Shown one piece after another: positions 52,847 through 60,497 of a stretch of 64,000 bases of DNA (the first letter of the stretch is position 1; each line of letters starts with the position of its first letter). The translations under genes and the position numbers were made by a program. The notes under the pieces were generated by a model. It was not told the origin of the DNA, made no database searches, and saw nothing but the letters and a program-made list of their open reading frames with translations. This DNA is from Pseudomonadota bacterium (GTDB lineage Bacteria > Pseudomonadota > Gammaproteobacteria > Burkholderiales > Burkholderiaceae_C): the NCBI GenBank assembly GCA_029780695.1, contig JAKOYD010000035.1, positions 1 to 64,000 of the forward strand. The letters run 5' to 3'.

Positions 52847-52977
52847 CGCACGGGCGCTGGCGACGGCGAAGGTCGCTGCAGCGGGTGCGGCGATGGTCCG
52901 ATGGCTTCGCAGGCTGGCCGGCGCGGCACGTGCGGTGCACGCCGAACGCGCGGTACGACGGCGCGCGGGGTGCTCAT
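52843..52977 (-). CDS. possible small coupled ORF (44 aa)
   Basis: A 44-codon frame, MSTPRAVVPRVRRAPHVPRR..., beginning within TGATG at the Bug stop and ending within ATGA at the thioredoxin start. It is Arg/Pro-rich with no recognised motif. Both junctions have the form of coupled starts, which makes it look real, but composition-driven chance in GC-rich DNA is just as plausible. Confidence 0.3.
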   Translation of the reverse strand: MSTPRAVVPRVRRAPHVPRRPACEAIGPSPHPLQRPSPSPAPVR

Positions 52978-53957
52978 CAGTCCAGCGTCACCCCGGCGGC
53001 CTTCACCACCTGGCCCAGGCGCACCGCTTCCTTGCGGATCAGATCGCCAAACTGCTGCGGCGTGCCGCCCACCACGGGCGTGCCAATGGCTTCCCATTTC
53101 TTGCGGAACTCGGGCTCGTTGAAGATCGCGTTCAGCGTGCCGTTGAGTTTGGCGACGATGGGCGCCGGCGTGCCCGCGCGCACGGCAATGCCGTGCCAGC
53201 CGGTCACTTCGTAGCCGTCGATGCCGGCCTCGTGCATCGTCGGCACCTGCGGCAACTGCGGGCTGCGGCGCGCCGACGTCACGGCCAGCGGCACCAGCTT
53301 GCCGGCCTGGATGTGCGGCAGCGAGCTGCCCAGCACGTCGAACATCACCTGCACCTGCCCGCCCAGCAGGTCGTTCAGCGCTGGGCCGGCACCCTTGTAG
53401 GGGATGTGCGGCATCTTGGTGCCGACCTGCGTGTTGAAGATTTCGCCCGCCAGGTGCTGCGGCGTGCCGTTGCCGGCCGACGCGAAGGCCAGCCGGCTGT
53501 CGGGCTTCTTCACCGCGGCGATCAGGCCCTTGACGTCCTTGATGCCGGTGGACGGATGCACTTCCAGCACCAGCGGAAAGGCCGAGATCTGGATGACGGG
53601 CGCCAGGTCCTTCTGCGGGTCGAAGGGCATGCTCTTGTACAACGACGGGTTCACCGCCATCGGCCCGCTGGCCGCCAGCAGCAGCGTGTGGCCGTCGGCC
53701 GGCGCCTGCCTGGCGACCTCGGCGCTGCCGACGTTGCCGCCCGCGCCGGCCTTGTTCTCGATCACCACGGTGGCGCCCAGGCGAGCCTGCAGTTCGGGCT
53801 GCAGCGCGCGCGCCATCAGATCCGTCGGGCCGCCCGGCGGGTAGGGCACGACGAAGCGAATCACCTTGCTGGGCCAGGCGTCCTGCGCGTGCGCTGCCGT
53901 GGCGCCCGTCAGCGCGGTCAGCAGCAGCGCGGCGTGGATGAAGGTCTTGCGGTGCAT
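52977..53957 (-). CDS. Bug-family TTT substrate-binding protein
   Basis: A 326-aa periplasmic receptor. Signal AALLLTALTGATAAHAQDA; then WPSKVIRFVVPYPPGGPTDL, VIENKAGAGGNVGSAEVARQ, MPHIPYKGAGPALNDLLGG. Orphan, with no TctA/TctB nearby. 24 nt after the stop of a ModA-like gene on the same strand. Ligand unknown. Confidence 0.92.
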   Translation of the reverse strand: MHRKTFIHAALLLTALTGATAAHAQDAWPSKVIRFVVPYPPGGPTDLMARALQPELQARLGATVVIENKAGAGGNVGSAEVARQAPADGHTLLLAASGPMAVNPSLYKSMPFDPQKDLAPVIQISAFPLVLEVHPSTGIKDVKGLIAAVKKPDSRLAFASAGNGTPQHLAGEIFNTQVGTKMPHIPYKGAGPALNDLLGGQVQVMFDVLGSSLPHIQAGKLVPLAVTSARRSPQLPQVPTMHEAGIDGYEVTGWHGIAVRAGTPAPIVAKLNGTLNAIFNEPEFRKKWEAIGTPVVGGTPQQFGDLIRKEAVRLGQVVKAAGVTLD

Positions 53958-53981
53958 CGTCGTCTCCTGCGATGGGGTGGT

Positions 53982-54695
53982 TCAGGCCGCGTCCATGCCG
54001 TTGGCCTGCTTGATCGCGGTGGTGCCAGGCGAGGCCAGAAAGGCCAGCAGCGCCCGCACGGCGTCGGGCTGGCGCGACGTGGTGGCCACGCCGCCTGAAA
54101 AAATGGTCGTGATCTGTATTGCATCGGGCAGCGGGCCGAGCACGTCGATGCCCGGCAGGTGCATCAGCTCGCTCAGCTGCTGAAAGCCCAGTTCCACCTC
54201 GCCCGTGGCGATCAGCGCGCCCACCGGCGTGCCAGGCGGCGGCGTCACCAGCTTGGCGTTGACCACATCCGCGATGCCCCAGCGCTCGAACAGGCGCGCC
54301 AGCGCCACGCCGCTGGGCCCGGTGGAATAGCCCAGCGTGCGCGCGGCCAGCACGGCGGCTTTCACCGCGTCCTCGCTGCCGATGTCGGGCCGCGCGGCGC
54401 CCGCGCGCACGGCCACCGCCACGCCCGAGCGCACCATGTCCACCCGACTGCCGGCCAGTACGTGGCCGCTGGCGATGAGTTTGTCGATGGCGTCCGAGCC
54501 CAGTGCCACCACGTCGAACGCCTCGCCCGCCGCCACGCGCCGGGCGGCGTCCACGCCGCCGACCGATTCGAGCGTCACCGGCTGATCAGGGTGCAGGCGC
54601 TGAAAGTCGGCCACCAGTTCGGTCAGCAGCGCTTTGGTGGCCATGGAGGAGATGACGGCGAGGGGGGCGGGGTTCATCGGGCTATTGCTTGGCAT
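53982..54695 (-). CDS. ModA-like substrate-binding protein without signal peptide
   Basis: A 237-aa protein with the type 2 periplasmic-binding fold of ModA/WtpA: PLAVISSMATKALLTELVAD, VTLESVGGVDAARRVAAGEA, FDVVALGSDAIDKLIASGHV, LGYSTGPSGVALARLFERWG, LGFQQLSELMHLPGIDV. These are the lobes that hold oxyanions in ModA, but no clear signal peptide or permease partners are present, so a cytoplasmic or sensor role is possible. Start 54695 (MPSNSPM) or 54677 (MNPAPLA); neither has a good Shine-Dalgarno. A family A repeat lies directly upstream. Confidence 0.75.
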   Translation of the reverse strand: MPSNSPMNPAPLAVISSMATKALLTELVADFQRLHPDQPVTLESVGGVDAARRVAAGEAFDVVALGSDAIDKLIASGHVLAGSRVDMVRSGVAVAVRAGAARPDIGSEDAVKAAVLAARTLGYSTGPSGVALARLFERWGIADVVNAKLVTPPPGTPVGALIATGEVELGFQQLSELMHLPGIDVLGPLPDAIQITTIFSGGVATTSRQPDAVRALLAFLASPGTTAIKQANGMDAA

Positions 54696-54699
54696 GGGT

Positions 54700-54762
54700 T
54701 TTTGCAAAAACTGGCTGCGCCGCTTTCTGGGCAAGCGCCGAAAGCTATCAAATAAATAGCGA
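54700..54762 (-). repeat. family A interspersed repeat, copy 12
   Basis: On the minus strand: CGCTATTTATTTGATAGCTT, TCGGCGCTTGCCCAGAAAGC, then GGCGCAGCCAGTTTTTGC. It is upstream of the ModA-like gene. Confidence 0.7.
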
Positions 54763-54917
54763 TCAGCAGCAGGCGGCAGCCCCATTGTGCCGCCGTCGGC
54801 GCCGGTGGGCGGGTGCGTGGCGCGGTGCTTGCGCATCGTCACACCCCAAACGGGGGCGAAGCGTGCAAAATGATGTGGAGACGTTTGGGTTCTGCACATC
54901 TTCTGGAGGAGAAAACC

Positions 54918-55358
54918 ATGCCGACCGTTGCCGACATCCTGTCCAAGCATCAAGGCCGCCGCCTGGCGTCGCTGCCGCCCACGGCCACCGTGCGCGACGC
55001 GCTGCAACTAATGGCCGACCTCAACGTCGGCTCGGTGCTGATCATGCAGGGCGAGGCGCTGCTGGGCATCTTCACCGAGCGCGACTACGCCCGCAAGCTG
55101 GCGCTCAAGGGCCTCGCGTCCGCCAGCACGCCGCTGGCCAACGTCATGACCGCCAAGCTCTACGTCGTCAGCCCGCGTCAGACGGTCAAGGAATGCATGG
55201 GCATCATGAACCAGGCCAAGATCCGCCATCTGCCGGTCGTCAGCGACGGCGCCGTGGTGGGCCTGGTGTCGATTGGCGACGCGGTCTATGCCACCATGGC
55301 GCAGCAAGAGTTCCTGATCTCGCAATTGGGCAGCTACATCTCCGGCGACATGGGTTGA
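54918..55358 (+). CDS. CBS-domain pair protein
   Basis: A 146-aa protein made of two CBS motifs: PPTATVRDALQLMADLNVGS, VLIMQGEALLGIFTERDYAR and SPRQTVKECMGIMNQAKIRH, LPVVSDGAVVGLVSIGDAVY. Such pairs sense adenine nucleotides or SAM. Good Shine-Dalgarno (GGAGGAG) upstream of the ATG at 54918. Monocistronic as seen here. Confidence 0.9.
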   Translation: MPTVADILSKHQGRRLASLPPTATVRDALQLMADLNVGSVLIMQGEALLGIFTERDYARKLALKGLASASTPLANVMTAKLYVVSPRQTVKECMGIMNQAKIRHLPVVSDGAVVGLVSIGDAVYATMAQQEFLISQLGSYISGDMG

Positions 55359-55361
55359 CCC

Positions 55362-55470
55362 TCTGAGCCACCTGCGGCGCCATCGCCAGAGGGGGCAACG
55401 CGGGTGCTGGGGCAACCCCCAGCCACGGCGTTCGGGCATGGCCGGCTCGGCGGCCTTCTGATGCACCCAG
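55362..55470 (-). repeat. family B repeat, copy 5
   Basis: CTGAGCCACCTGCGGCGCC, AGAGGGGGCAACGCGGGTGC, CCCCAGCCACGGCGTTCGG, GGCCGGCTCGGCGGCC. Between the CBS gene and tsaD. Confidence 0.6.
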
Positions 55471-55498
55471 GGGTGGGCAAAGGCAGATAATTCCGGCC

Positions 55499-56557
55499 AT
55501 GTCCTGCCTTGTCCTCGGCATCGAATCGTCGTGCGACGAAACCGGCGTGGCGCTGGTGCGCACGCGCCCGGCCGGCGTGCCCGAATTGCTGGCCCACGCG
55601 CTGCACACGCAGGTGGCGATGCACGCCGACTACGGTGGCGTGGTGCCCGAACTGGCCAGCCGCGACCACATTCGCCGCGTCATTCCATTGGCCAATTCGG
55701 TGCTGGCGCAGGCAGGAAAAGGGCTGTCAGCTATTGATATGGTAGCGTTCACGCGCGGGCCCGGCCTGGCCGGGGCGCTGCTGGTGGGTGCGGGCGTGGC
55801 CTGCGCGCTGGCGGCGGCGCTGGGCAAGCCGGTGCTGGGCGTGCACCACCTCGAAGGGCATCTGCTGTCGCCCTTTCTCAGCGCCGACCCGCCCGAATTT
55901 CCATTCATCGCACTGCTGGTTAGCGGCGGGCACACGCAGCTGATGCGCGTCGACGGCGTGGGCCGCTACGCCTTGCTGGGCGAAACCATCGACGACGCGG
56001 CGGGGGAAGCCTTCGACAAGTCCGCCAAGCTGCTGGGCCTGGGCTACCCCGGCGGGCCGGCGCTGGCGCGGCTGGCCGAATTTGGCGACGACAGCGCCTA
56101 CAAACTGCCGCGCCCGCTGCTGCACAGCGGCAACCTGGACTTTTCGTTTGCCGGCTTGAAAACCGCGGTGCTGACGCAGGCGCGCAAGTTCGAAGGCTCG
56201 CCCTGCGAGCAGCAGCGCGCCGACCTGGCGGCCAGCACGCAGGCGGCCATCGTCGAGGTGCTGGTCAAGAAGTCGCTGGCCGCGCTGCGGGCCACGGGGC
56301 TGAAGCGCATGGTGGTGGCCGGCGGCGTGGGCGCCAACCAGCGCCTGCGCGCGGCGCTGAACGCCGCCTGCGCCCCGCTGGGCGTGCGCGTGCACTATCC
56401 CGAGCTGTCGCTGTGCACCGACAACGGCGCCATGATCGCCATGGCCGCGGCGATGCGGGTGCAGGCCGGCGTCGAGACGCCGCAGCGGCAGTACGCCTTC
56501 GACGTCAAGCCGCGCTGGCCGCTGGATCAACTGGCGAGCGCAGCGCAGGGCACGTGA
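55499..56557 (+). CDS. tsaD: tRNA N6-threonylcarbamoyladenosine synthase subunit TsaD
   Basis: A 352-aa ASKHA-fold enzyme that transfers threonylcarbamoyl to A37 of ANN-decoding tRNAs. [51 protein letters not shown] (metal HxxxH), [33 protein letters not shown] and [16 protein letters not shown] are complete. GATAAT lies 7 nt before the ATG. A GCTATTGATATGGTAGC sequence at 55730-55746 may be half of a family A repeat. Confidence 0.96.
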   Translation: MSCLVLGIESSCDETGVALVRTRPAGVPELLAHALHTQVAMHADYGGVVPELASRDHIRRVIPLANSVLAQAGKGLSAIDMVAFTRGPGLAGALLVGAGVACALAAALGKPVLGVHHLEGHLLSPFLSADPPEFPFIALLVSGGHTQLMRVDGVGRYALLGETIDDAAGEAFDKSAKLLGLGYPGGPALARLAEFGDDSAYKLPRPLLHSGNLDFSFAGLKTAVLTQARKFEGSPCEQQRADLAASTQAAIVEVLVKKSLAALRATGLKRMVVAGGVGANQRLRAALNAACAPLGVRVHYPELSLCTDNGAMIAMAAAMRVQAGVETPQRQYAFDVKPRWPLDQLASAAQGT

Positions 56558-56660
56558 TTCAGCCGGCCGCGGAGCAGGCCACGCGCGAACGCAGCGGCCG
56601 GGGTCTCCCCGGCCGCCAGCGTTTTCCCCTGGGGGAAGGCGCGTCAGCGCCTCAGGGGGA
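56558..56660 (+). repeat. family B repeat, copy 6
   Basis: AGCCGGCCGCGGAGCAGGCC, GAACGCAGCGGCCGGGGTCT, CCCCGGCCGCCAGCGTTTTC, CCCTGGGGGAAGGCGCG, TCAGCGCCTCAGGGGG. Between tsaD and the hsp20 stop. Confidence 0.65.
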
Positions 56661-57041
56661 TCAATTGATTTCCAGCGTGGTCGCGTTGCTTTGCGGCACG
56701 CGCTTGGCCAGCGTCAGCGTCAGCACGCCGTGTTCCAGCTTGGCGCTGCTGGCGGCGGCGTCCACGTCCTGATTGAATTCGTAGACCTTGGCGTACTGGC
56801 GCGGGGCGCCTTCCACGGTGTGGATTTTCACGGTCTGGCCTTCGATGGCGATGGCCAGTTGCTCGCGGCTGACGCCCGGCAGATCGACGCTGAGCGACCA
56901 GTGCTTGTCTTCTTCCTTGAACTGCGTGCCGGCGGTGCGGGCCGCGGTCAGCGCGTCGTTCAGAAAGCGGTCGAGCGAGCGCAGCGCCGGCGCATAGACC
57001 GAACGGCGACCCACGGGCGCGGAAGTGGCGGTGATGAACAT
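56661..57041 (-). CDS. Hsp20/alpha-crystallin small heat-shock protein
   Basis: A 126-aa protein with an alpha-crystallin domain from about residue 44 (WSLSVDLPGVSREQLAIAIE, KVYEFNQDVDAAASSAKLEH, GVLTLTLAKRVPQS). It holds unfolding proteins. Start ATG at 57041. The C-terminal I-x-I oligomer motif is weak (LEIN at the end). No ROSE-like thermometer noticed. The gap 57042-57304 has no clear feature. Confidence 0.9.
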   Translation of the reverse strand: MFITATSAPVGRRSVYAPALRSLDRFLNDALTAARTAGTQFKEEDKHWSLSVDLPGVSREQLAIAIEGQTVKIHTVEGAPRQYAKVYEFNQDVDAAASSAKLEHGVLTLTLAKRVPQSNATTLEIN

Positions 57042-57304
57042 GTCGAGTTCCTTTCAATCAAGTGGCGGGCCGGCTGGCCCCTCTTGTCACGGAAGCTGCT
57101 GGCGGCACAGCGCTTTTCAAGCGCCGTCGTGTTAAAAAAAGTGAGCATCCGGCCCTTGAAAACCGGGCCATCCGGCCTAAGGCGACGCTGAATAAGTCGC
57201 CGCGAGGGGCTTGTTCCGCGTTGCCCTGAGGCGCAAGCCATGCGTCAGGGTGCGCTGTCGTCCCGCGTTACCATCGCCCCCTTGTCTGAAAGCGGTCGAA
57301 CCGG

Positions 57305-57901
57305 ATGTTTTGTTTCGTCACACCGCGCCGCCTGTCGACGGCGCTGGCGCCGCTGGGGCTGGCGGCCTGCACCGGCCTGTCGCCGCAGCCCACGGCCCTG
57401 CTGGATTACCAACCCGAAACCTTCAGCGGCGGCGCGCACGTGCACCACTTTGCCGCGGCGCCATCGCGCACCTGTGAAGCGGCGCGGCGCGCGCTGTTGA
57501 GCCAGGGCTATGTGGTGCATGCGGCGCAGGCCGACCAGGTCTCGGGCCGCAAGTATTTCCAGCCCAACGCCGAGCACCACGTGCAACTGGAATTTCGCGT
57601 GGTGTGCGCCGCCGAGGCGGGCGATGGCGACGGCACGCTGGCCTTTGTCAGTGGCCTGCAGGACCAGTACGTGGTGCGCAAGGTCAAGGAGTCGGCCTCG
57701 CTGGGCGTGGGCGGCATCGGCTCGCTGTCGCTGCCGGTCGAAGGCGGCATGGACTCGATGGTCAAGATTGCCAGCGAGACCCTCAGCGACCAGGTGCTGT
57801 ATCAGCGCTTCTTCGGCCTGGTGGGCGACTACCTGACCCGCACCGACGCGCCCGACGCGCCGGCGTCGTCCAGCATGCCAAGTTCAGCACCTGCTACCTG
57901 A
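57305..57901 (+). CDS. DUF2242 lipoprotein
   Basis: A 198-aa protein. Signal RRLSTALAPLGLAACTG gives a lipobox (LAAC). Mature part matches DUF2242: SRTCEAARRALLSQGYVVHA, DQVSGRKYFQPNAEHHVQLE, FRVVCAAEAG, VVRKVKESASLGVGGIGSLS, LPVEGG. The tail is Ala/Ser/Pro-rich. Outer-membrane or periplasmic; unknown role. Confidence 0.85.
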   Translation: MFCFVTPRRLSTALAPLGLAACTGLSPQPTALLDYQPETFSGGAHVHHFAAAPSRTCEAARRALLSQGYVVHAAQADQVSGRKYFQPNAEHHVQLEFRVVCAAEAGDGDGTLAFVSGLQDQYVVRKVKESASLGVGGIGSLSLPVEGGMDSMVKIASETLSDQVLYQRFFGLVGDYLTRTDAPDAPASSSMPSSAPAT

Positions 57902-57982
57902 TTGGCGGCGCCAATACGGCGCATGACGCTATTTTTTTGATAGTTTTAGCGGTTTTTTTCAAGTTCCCGGAGTTTCATTCTC

Positions 57983-59266
57983 ATGCATCACCCCCTTCAT
58001 CGCCGCGCCGCCCTGGGGGCGTCGCTTGCCCTGCTGGGCGCTGGCCTGTCATGGGCCGCGCGGGCGCAGGCGCCGGCCGGTCAGCCCATCAAGCTGGGGC
58101 TGATCGAATCGCTGTCAGGCGCCTTTGCCAACGCCGGCGAAGCAGTGTGGCGCAACATTGCCTGGGCGGTGGAACGCGTCAACGCGCGCGGTGGCGTGCC
58201 CACGCGCCAGGGGCCGCGGCCGCTGCAGCTGCTGCGCTTTGACAACAAGGGCCAGGCCGAGGAGTCGCTGGCCATGCTGCGCTCGGCCATCGACGGCGGC
58301 GTGCAGTTTGTGCTGCAGGGCAATTCGTCGGCCGTGGCGGCGGCGCTGATCGACGCCATCAACAAGCACAACGAGCGCGAGCCGGACAAGCGGGTGCTGT
58401 TTCTCAACTATTCGGCGGTCGATCCCATCCTGACCAACGAGTTGTGCAGCTTCTGGCACTTTCGCTTCGACGCCCACGCCGACATGCGCATGACGGCGCT
58501 GATGCAGGTGATCAAGGACGACGCGCAACTGCGCAGCATCTACCTGATCGGGCAGGACTACAGCTTTGGCCAGGCCGTGCTGCGCGAGGCGCGGCGCCAG
58601 CTGGAGGCGAAGCGGCCCGACGTGGCCATCGGCGGCGACGAATTGCACCCCATCGGCCGCATCAAGGACTTTCTGCCCTACGCCAGCAAGATCAAGGCGT
58701 CGGGCGCGCAGGCCGTGCTGACCGGCAACTGGGGCAACGACCTGACGCTGCTGGTCAAGGCGGCGCGCGAGGCGGGCTTCGAAGGGCGCTTCTACACCTT
58801 CTACGGCAACGCGCTGGGCGCGCCGGCGGCCATTGGCGAAGCCGGCATCGGCAAGGTGGTGGCGGTGGCCGACTGGCTGCCCAACGCGCCGACGGCCGAA
58901 GGCGCGGCGTTCTACAAGTCGTTCCGCGAACGCTTTCCGAAGCCCCAGGAAGACTATGTGCACGTGCGCATGCAACTCATGGTCGAGGCGCTGGCGCAGG
59001 CCATCGAGCGTGCCGGCACCGCCGATCCGCTGGCCGTGGCGCGCGCGCTGGAATCGGCCGACGTGCGACTGGCCGGCCAGCGCGGGCGCATGCGCGCGGC
59101 CGACCACCAGTTTCAGCAGCCGCTGATGGTGGGCGTGATGGACCGTCAAGGCGCGCCTGGCGTGCCGTTTGATGTGGAAGGCTCGGGCTACGGCTTTCGC
59201 GTGGTGCGCCAGCTGGACGCCGAGCGCGCCGCCATGGCGCACACTTGCCGCATGACGCGGCCGTGA
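57983..59266 (+). CDS. branched-chain-amino-acid-type ABC receptor, orphan
   Basis: A 427-aa periplasmic-binding protein of the Leu/Ile/Val type (type 1 fold). N-terminus HRRAALGASLALLGAGLSWA includes RR (possible Tat). Then IKLGLIESLSGAFANAGEAV, LLRFDNKGQAEESLAMLRSA, IYLIGQDYSFGQAVLREARR, AQAVLTGNWGNDLTLLVKAA. No permease or ATPase genes adjoin it. Ligand unknown. Confidence 0.88.
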   Translation: MHHPLHRRAALGASLALLGAGLSWAARAQAPAGQPIKLGLIESLSGAFANAGEAVWRNIAWAVERVNARGGVPTRQGPRPLQLLRFDNKGQAEESLAMLRSAIDGGVQFVLQGNSSAVAAALIDAINKHNEREPDKRVLFLNYSAVDPILTNELCSFWHFRFDAHADMRMTALMQVIKDDAQLRSIYLIGQDYSFGQAVLREARRQLEAKRPDVAIGGDELHPIGRIKDFLPYASKIKASGAQAVLTGNWGNDLTLLVKAAREAGFEGRFYTFYGNALGAPAAIGEAGIGKVVAVADWLPNAPTAEGAAFYKSFRERFPKPQEDYVHVRMQLMVEALAQAIERAGTADPLAVARALESADVRLAGQRGRMRAADHQFQQPLMVGVMDRQGAPGVPFDVEGSGYGFRVVRQLDAERAAMAHTCRMTRP

Positions 59267-59276
59267 CGCCGTCGCA

Positions 59277-59341
59277 AACTACAAAAAACGTAGCTTGAGC
59301 GCTTTGACAGATCAGCGCAAGCGGCCAATTTGACACTTAAT
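59277..59341 (+). repeat. family A interspersed repeat, copy 14
   Basis: AACTACAAAAAACGTAGCTT, GAGCGCTTTGACAGATCAGC, GCAAGCGGCCAATTTGACAC. Between convergent genes; its last bases overlap the mrpG stop. A half-copy (GACGCTATTTTTTTGATAG) lies at 57926-57944. Confidence 0.7.
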
Positions 59342-59717
59342 CCTGGGTGGTCGCCGGCGGCGGCGCCAACTTGGGCTGCAGCGCGGGCGGCAAGCCGGGC
59401 TCGCCCGCCTGGCGGCCGCGAAACAGCGCCGCGCGCGCCAGCAGCACGGTGGTGATGGGCACCGTGATCGACAGCAGGATGATGATCAGCCACACGTGCA
59501 ATTCGGGCCCTTTGGCCAGCGCCGAGAAGTAGACGATCGAGGCCAGCGTGACGCACCACGACGCCCCCACGAACACCAGCGCCGGCGGGTGCAGGCGCTG
59601 AAAGAAGGTCTTCAGCCGCACCGTGCCCCAGGCGGCGGCCAGCACGAACACGGCGCTGCCGAGCAGCAGCGCGGCGACGATGGCTTCGATCCAGAGGGGC
59701 AGGGGTTCGGGTGTCAT
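59337..59717 (-). CDS. mrpG: Mrp cation/proton antiporter subunit G
   Basis: A 126-aa membrane protein with three helices, of the MnhG/PhaG family: WIEAIVAALLLGSAVFVLAA, TVRLKTFFQRLHPPALVFVG, VWLIIILLSITVPITTVLLA. Start taken at the ATG 59717; a TTG at 59735 overlaps mrpF. Last gene of the operon. With A-F it forms a Na+ or K+/H+ antiporter for pH and salt homeostasis. Confidence 0.9.
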   Translation of the reverse strand: MTPEPLPLWIEAIVAALLLGSAVFVLAAAWGTVRLKTFFQRLHPPALVFVGASWCVTLASIVYFSALAKGPELHVWLIIILLSITVPITTVLLARAALFRGRQAGEPGLPPALQPKLAPPPATTQD

Positions 59718-59727
59718 GGCTTCTGTT

Positions 59728-60006
59728 TCATTCAATGACTTCCCCGCGCAGCAGGAACTTCGCCATCGCCGCCGAGCTGACGAAGCCGAACAGGGCGATC
59801 AGCAGCGCGGCCTCGAAGTACATGCTGCTGGTGGCGCGGATGCCGACCACCAGCGCAATCAGCATGCCGACGACGTAGATGACGTCGAGCGCCATCACCC
59901 GGTCCTGCGCCGAGGGCCCGCGCAGCATGCGCCACAGCATCAGCAGGATGGCCAGCCCGTACACCGTGAGGGTGAGGGTGATGGCGCCGGAAAGCAGGGG
60001 GCTCAT
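59728..60006 (-). CDS. mrpF: Mrp antiporter subunit F
   Basis: A 92-aa protein with three helices (MSPLLSGAITLTLTVYGLAI; LDVIYVVGMLIALVVGIRAT; YFEAALLIALFGFVSSAAMA) and the family motif RMLRGPSAQDRVMALDV. Overlaps mrpE by 4 nt. Confidence 0.93.
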   Translation of the reverse strand: MSPLLSGAITLTLTVYGLAILLMLWRMLRGPSAQDRVMALDVIYVVGMLIALVVGIRATSSMYFEAALLIALFGFVSSAAMAKFLLRGEVIE

Positions 60007-60497
60007 GACTCGAAGATCTCCAGCAGCGGCTTTTCGTAGGTGCGCTTGTAGTGCTCGATGAAGGCCGCCTCGTCGGGGGCGTGCCACACGTGCAGCAGCA
60101 GCGCGCTGTGGTCGCGCGCCAGCTCGCACCACACGGTGCCGGGCACCACGGTGGTGATCATGGCGAGCGACGCCAGGGCCGTGGGGTCGCGCAGATCGAG
60201 CGGGATGCGGACGAAGCGGCTGTGCACCGGATCGTTGTGGTTGCGCAGCAGGGTCCAGAACACTTCAGCGCTGGACTTGAGCACGTCGCGGCCGACCACG
60301 GCAATCAGCCGCAGCACCGCCCACGGCCGGCGGATGCGCGGGCGCGCCGGGCGCAGCGGCGCCAGCAGTGCCGGTGCAGCCACGCCAAACAGCACGGCCA
60401 GGATGATCTGCCCGGCGCTGAACGAGCGGTTCAGCACCAGCCACATCACGATCAGCGCGGCCGTCAGCAGCGGCGCAGGCAGCAGGCGCTTTCTCAT
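60003..60497 (-). CDS. mrpE: Mrp antiporter subunit E
   Basis: A 164-aa protein: two N-terminal helices (LLTAALIVMWLVLNRSFSAG; AVLFGVAAPALLAPL) and a cytoplasmic domain with VPGTVWCELARDHSALLLHV, as in PhaE/MnhE. Needed for stability of the antiporter. Overlaps both neighbours by 4 nt. Confidence 0.93.
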   Translation of the reverse strand: MRKRLLPAPLLTAALIVMWLVLNRSFSAGQIILAVLFGVAAPALLAPLRPARPRIRRPWAVLRLIAVVGRDVLKSSAEVFWTLLRNHNDPVHSRFVRIPLDLRDPTALASLAMITTVVPGTVWCELARDHSALLLHVWHAPDEAAFIEHYKRTYEKPLLEIFES

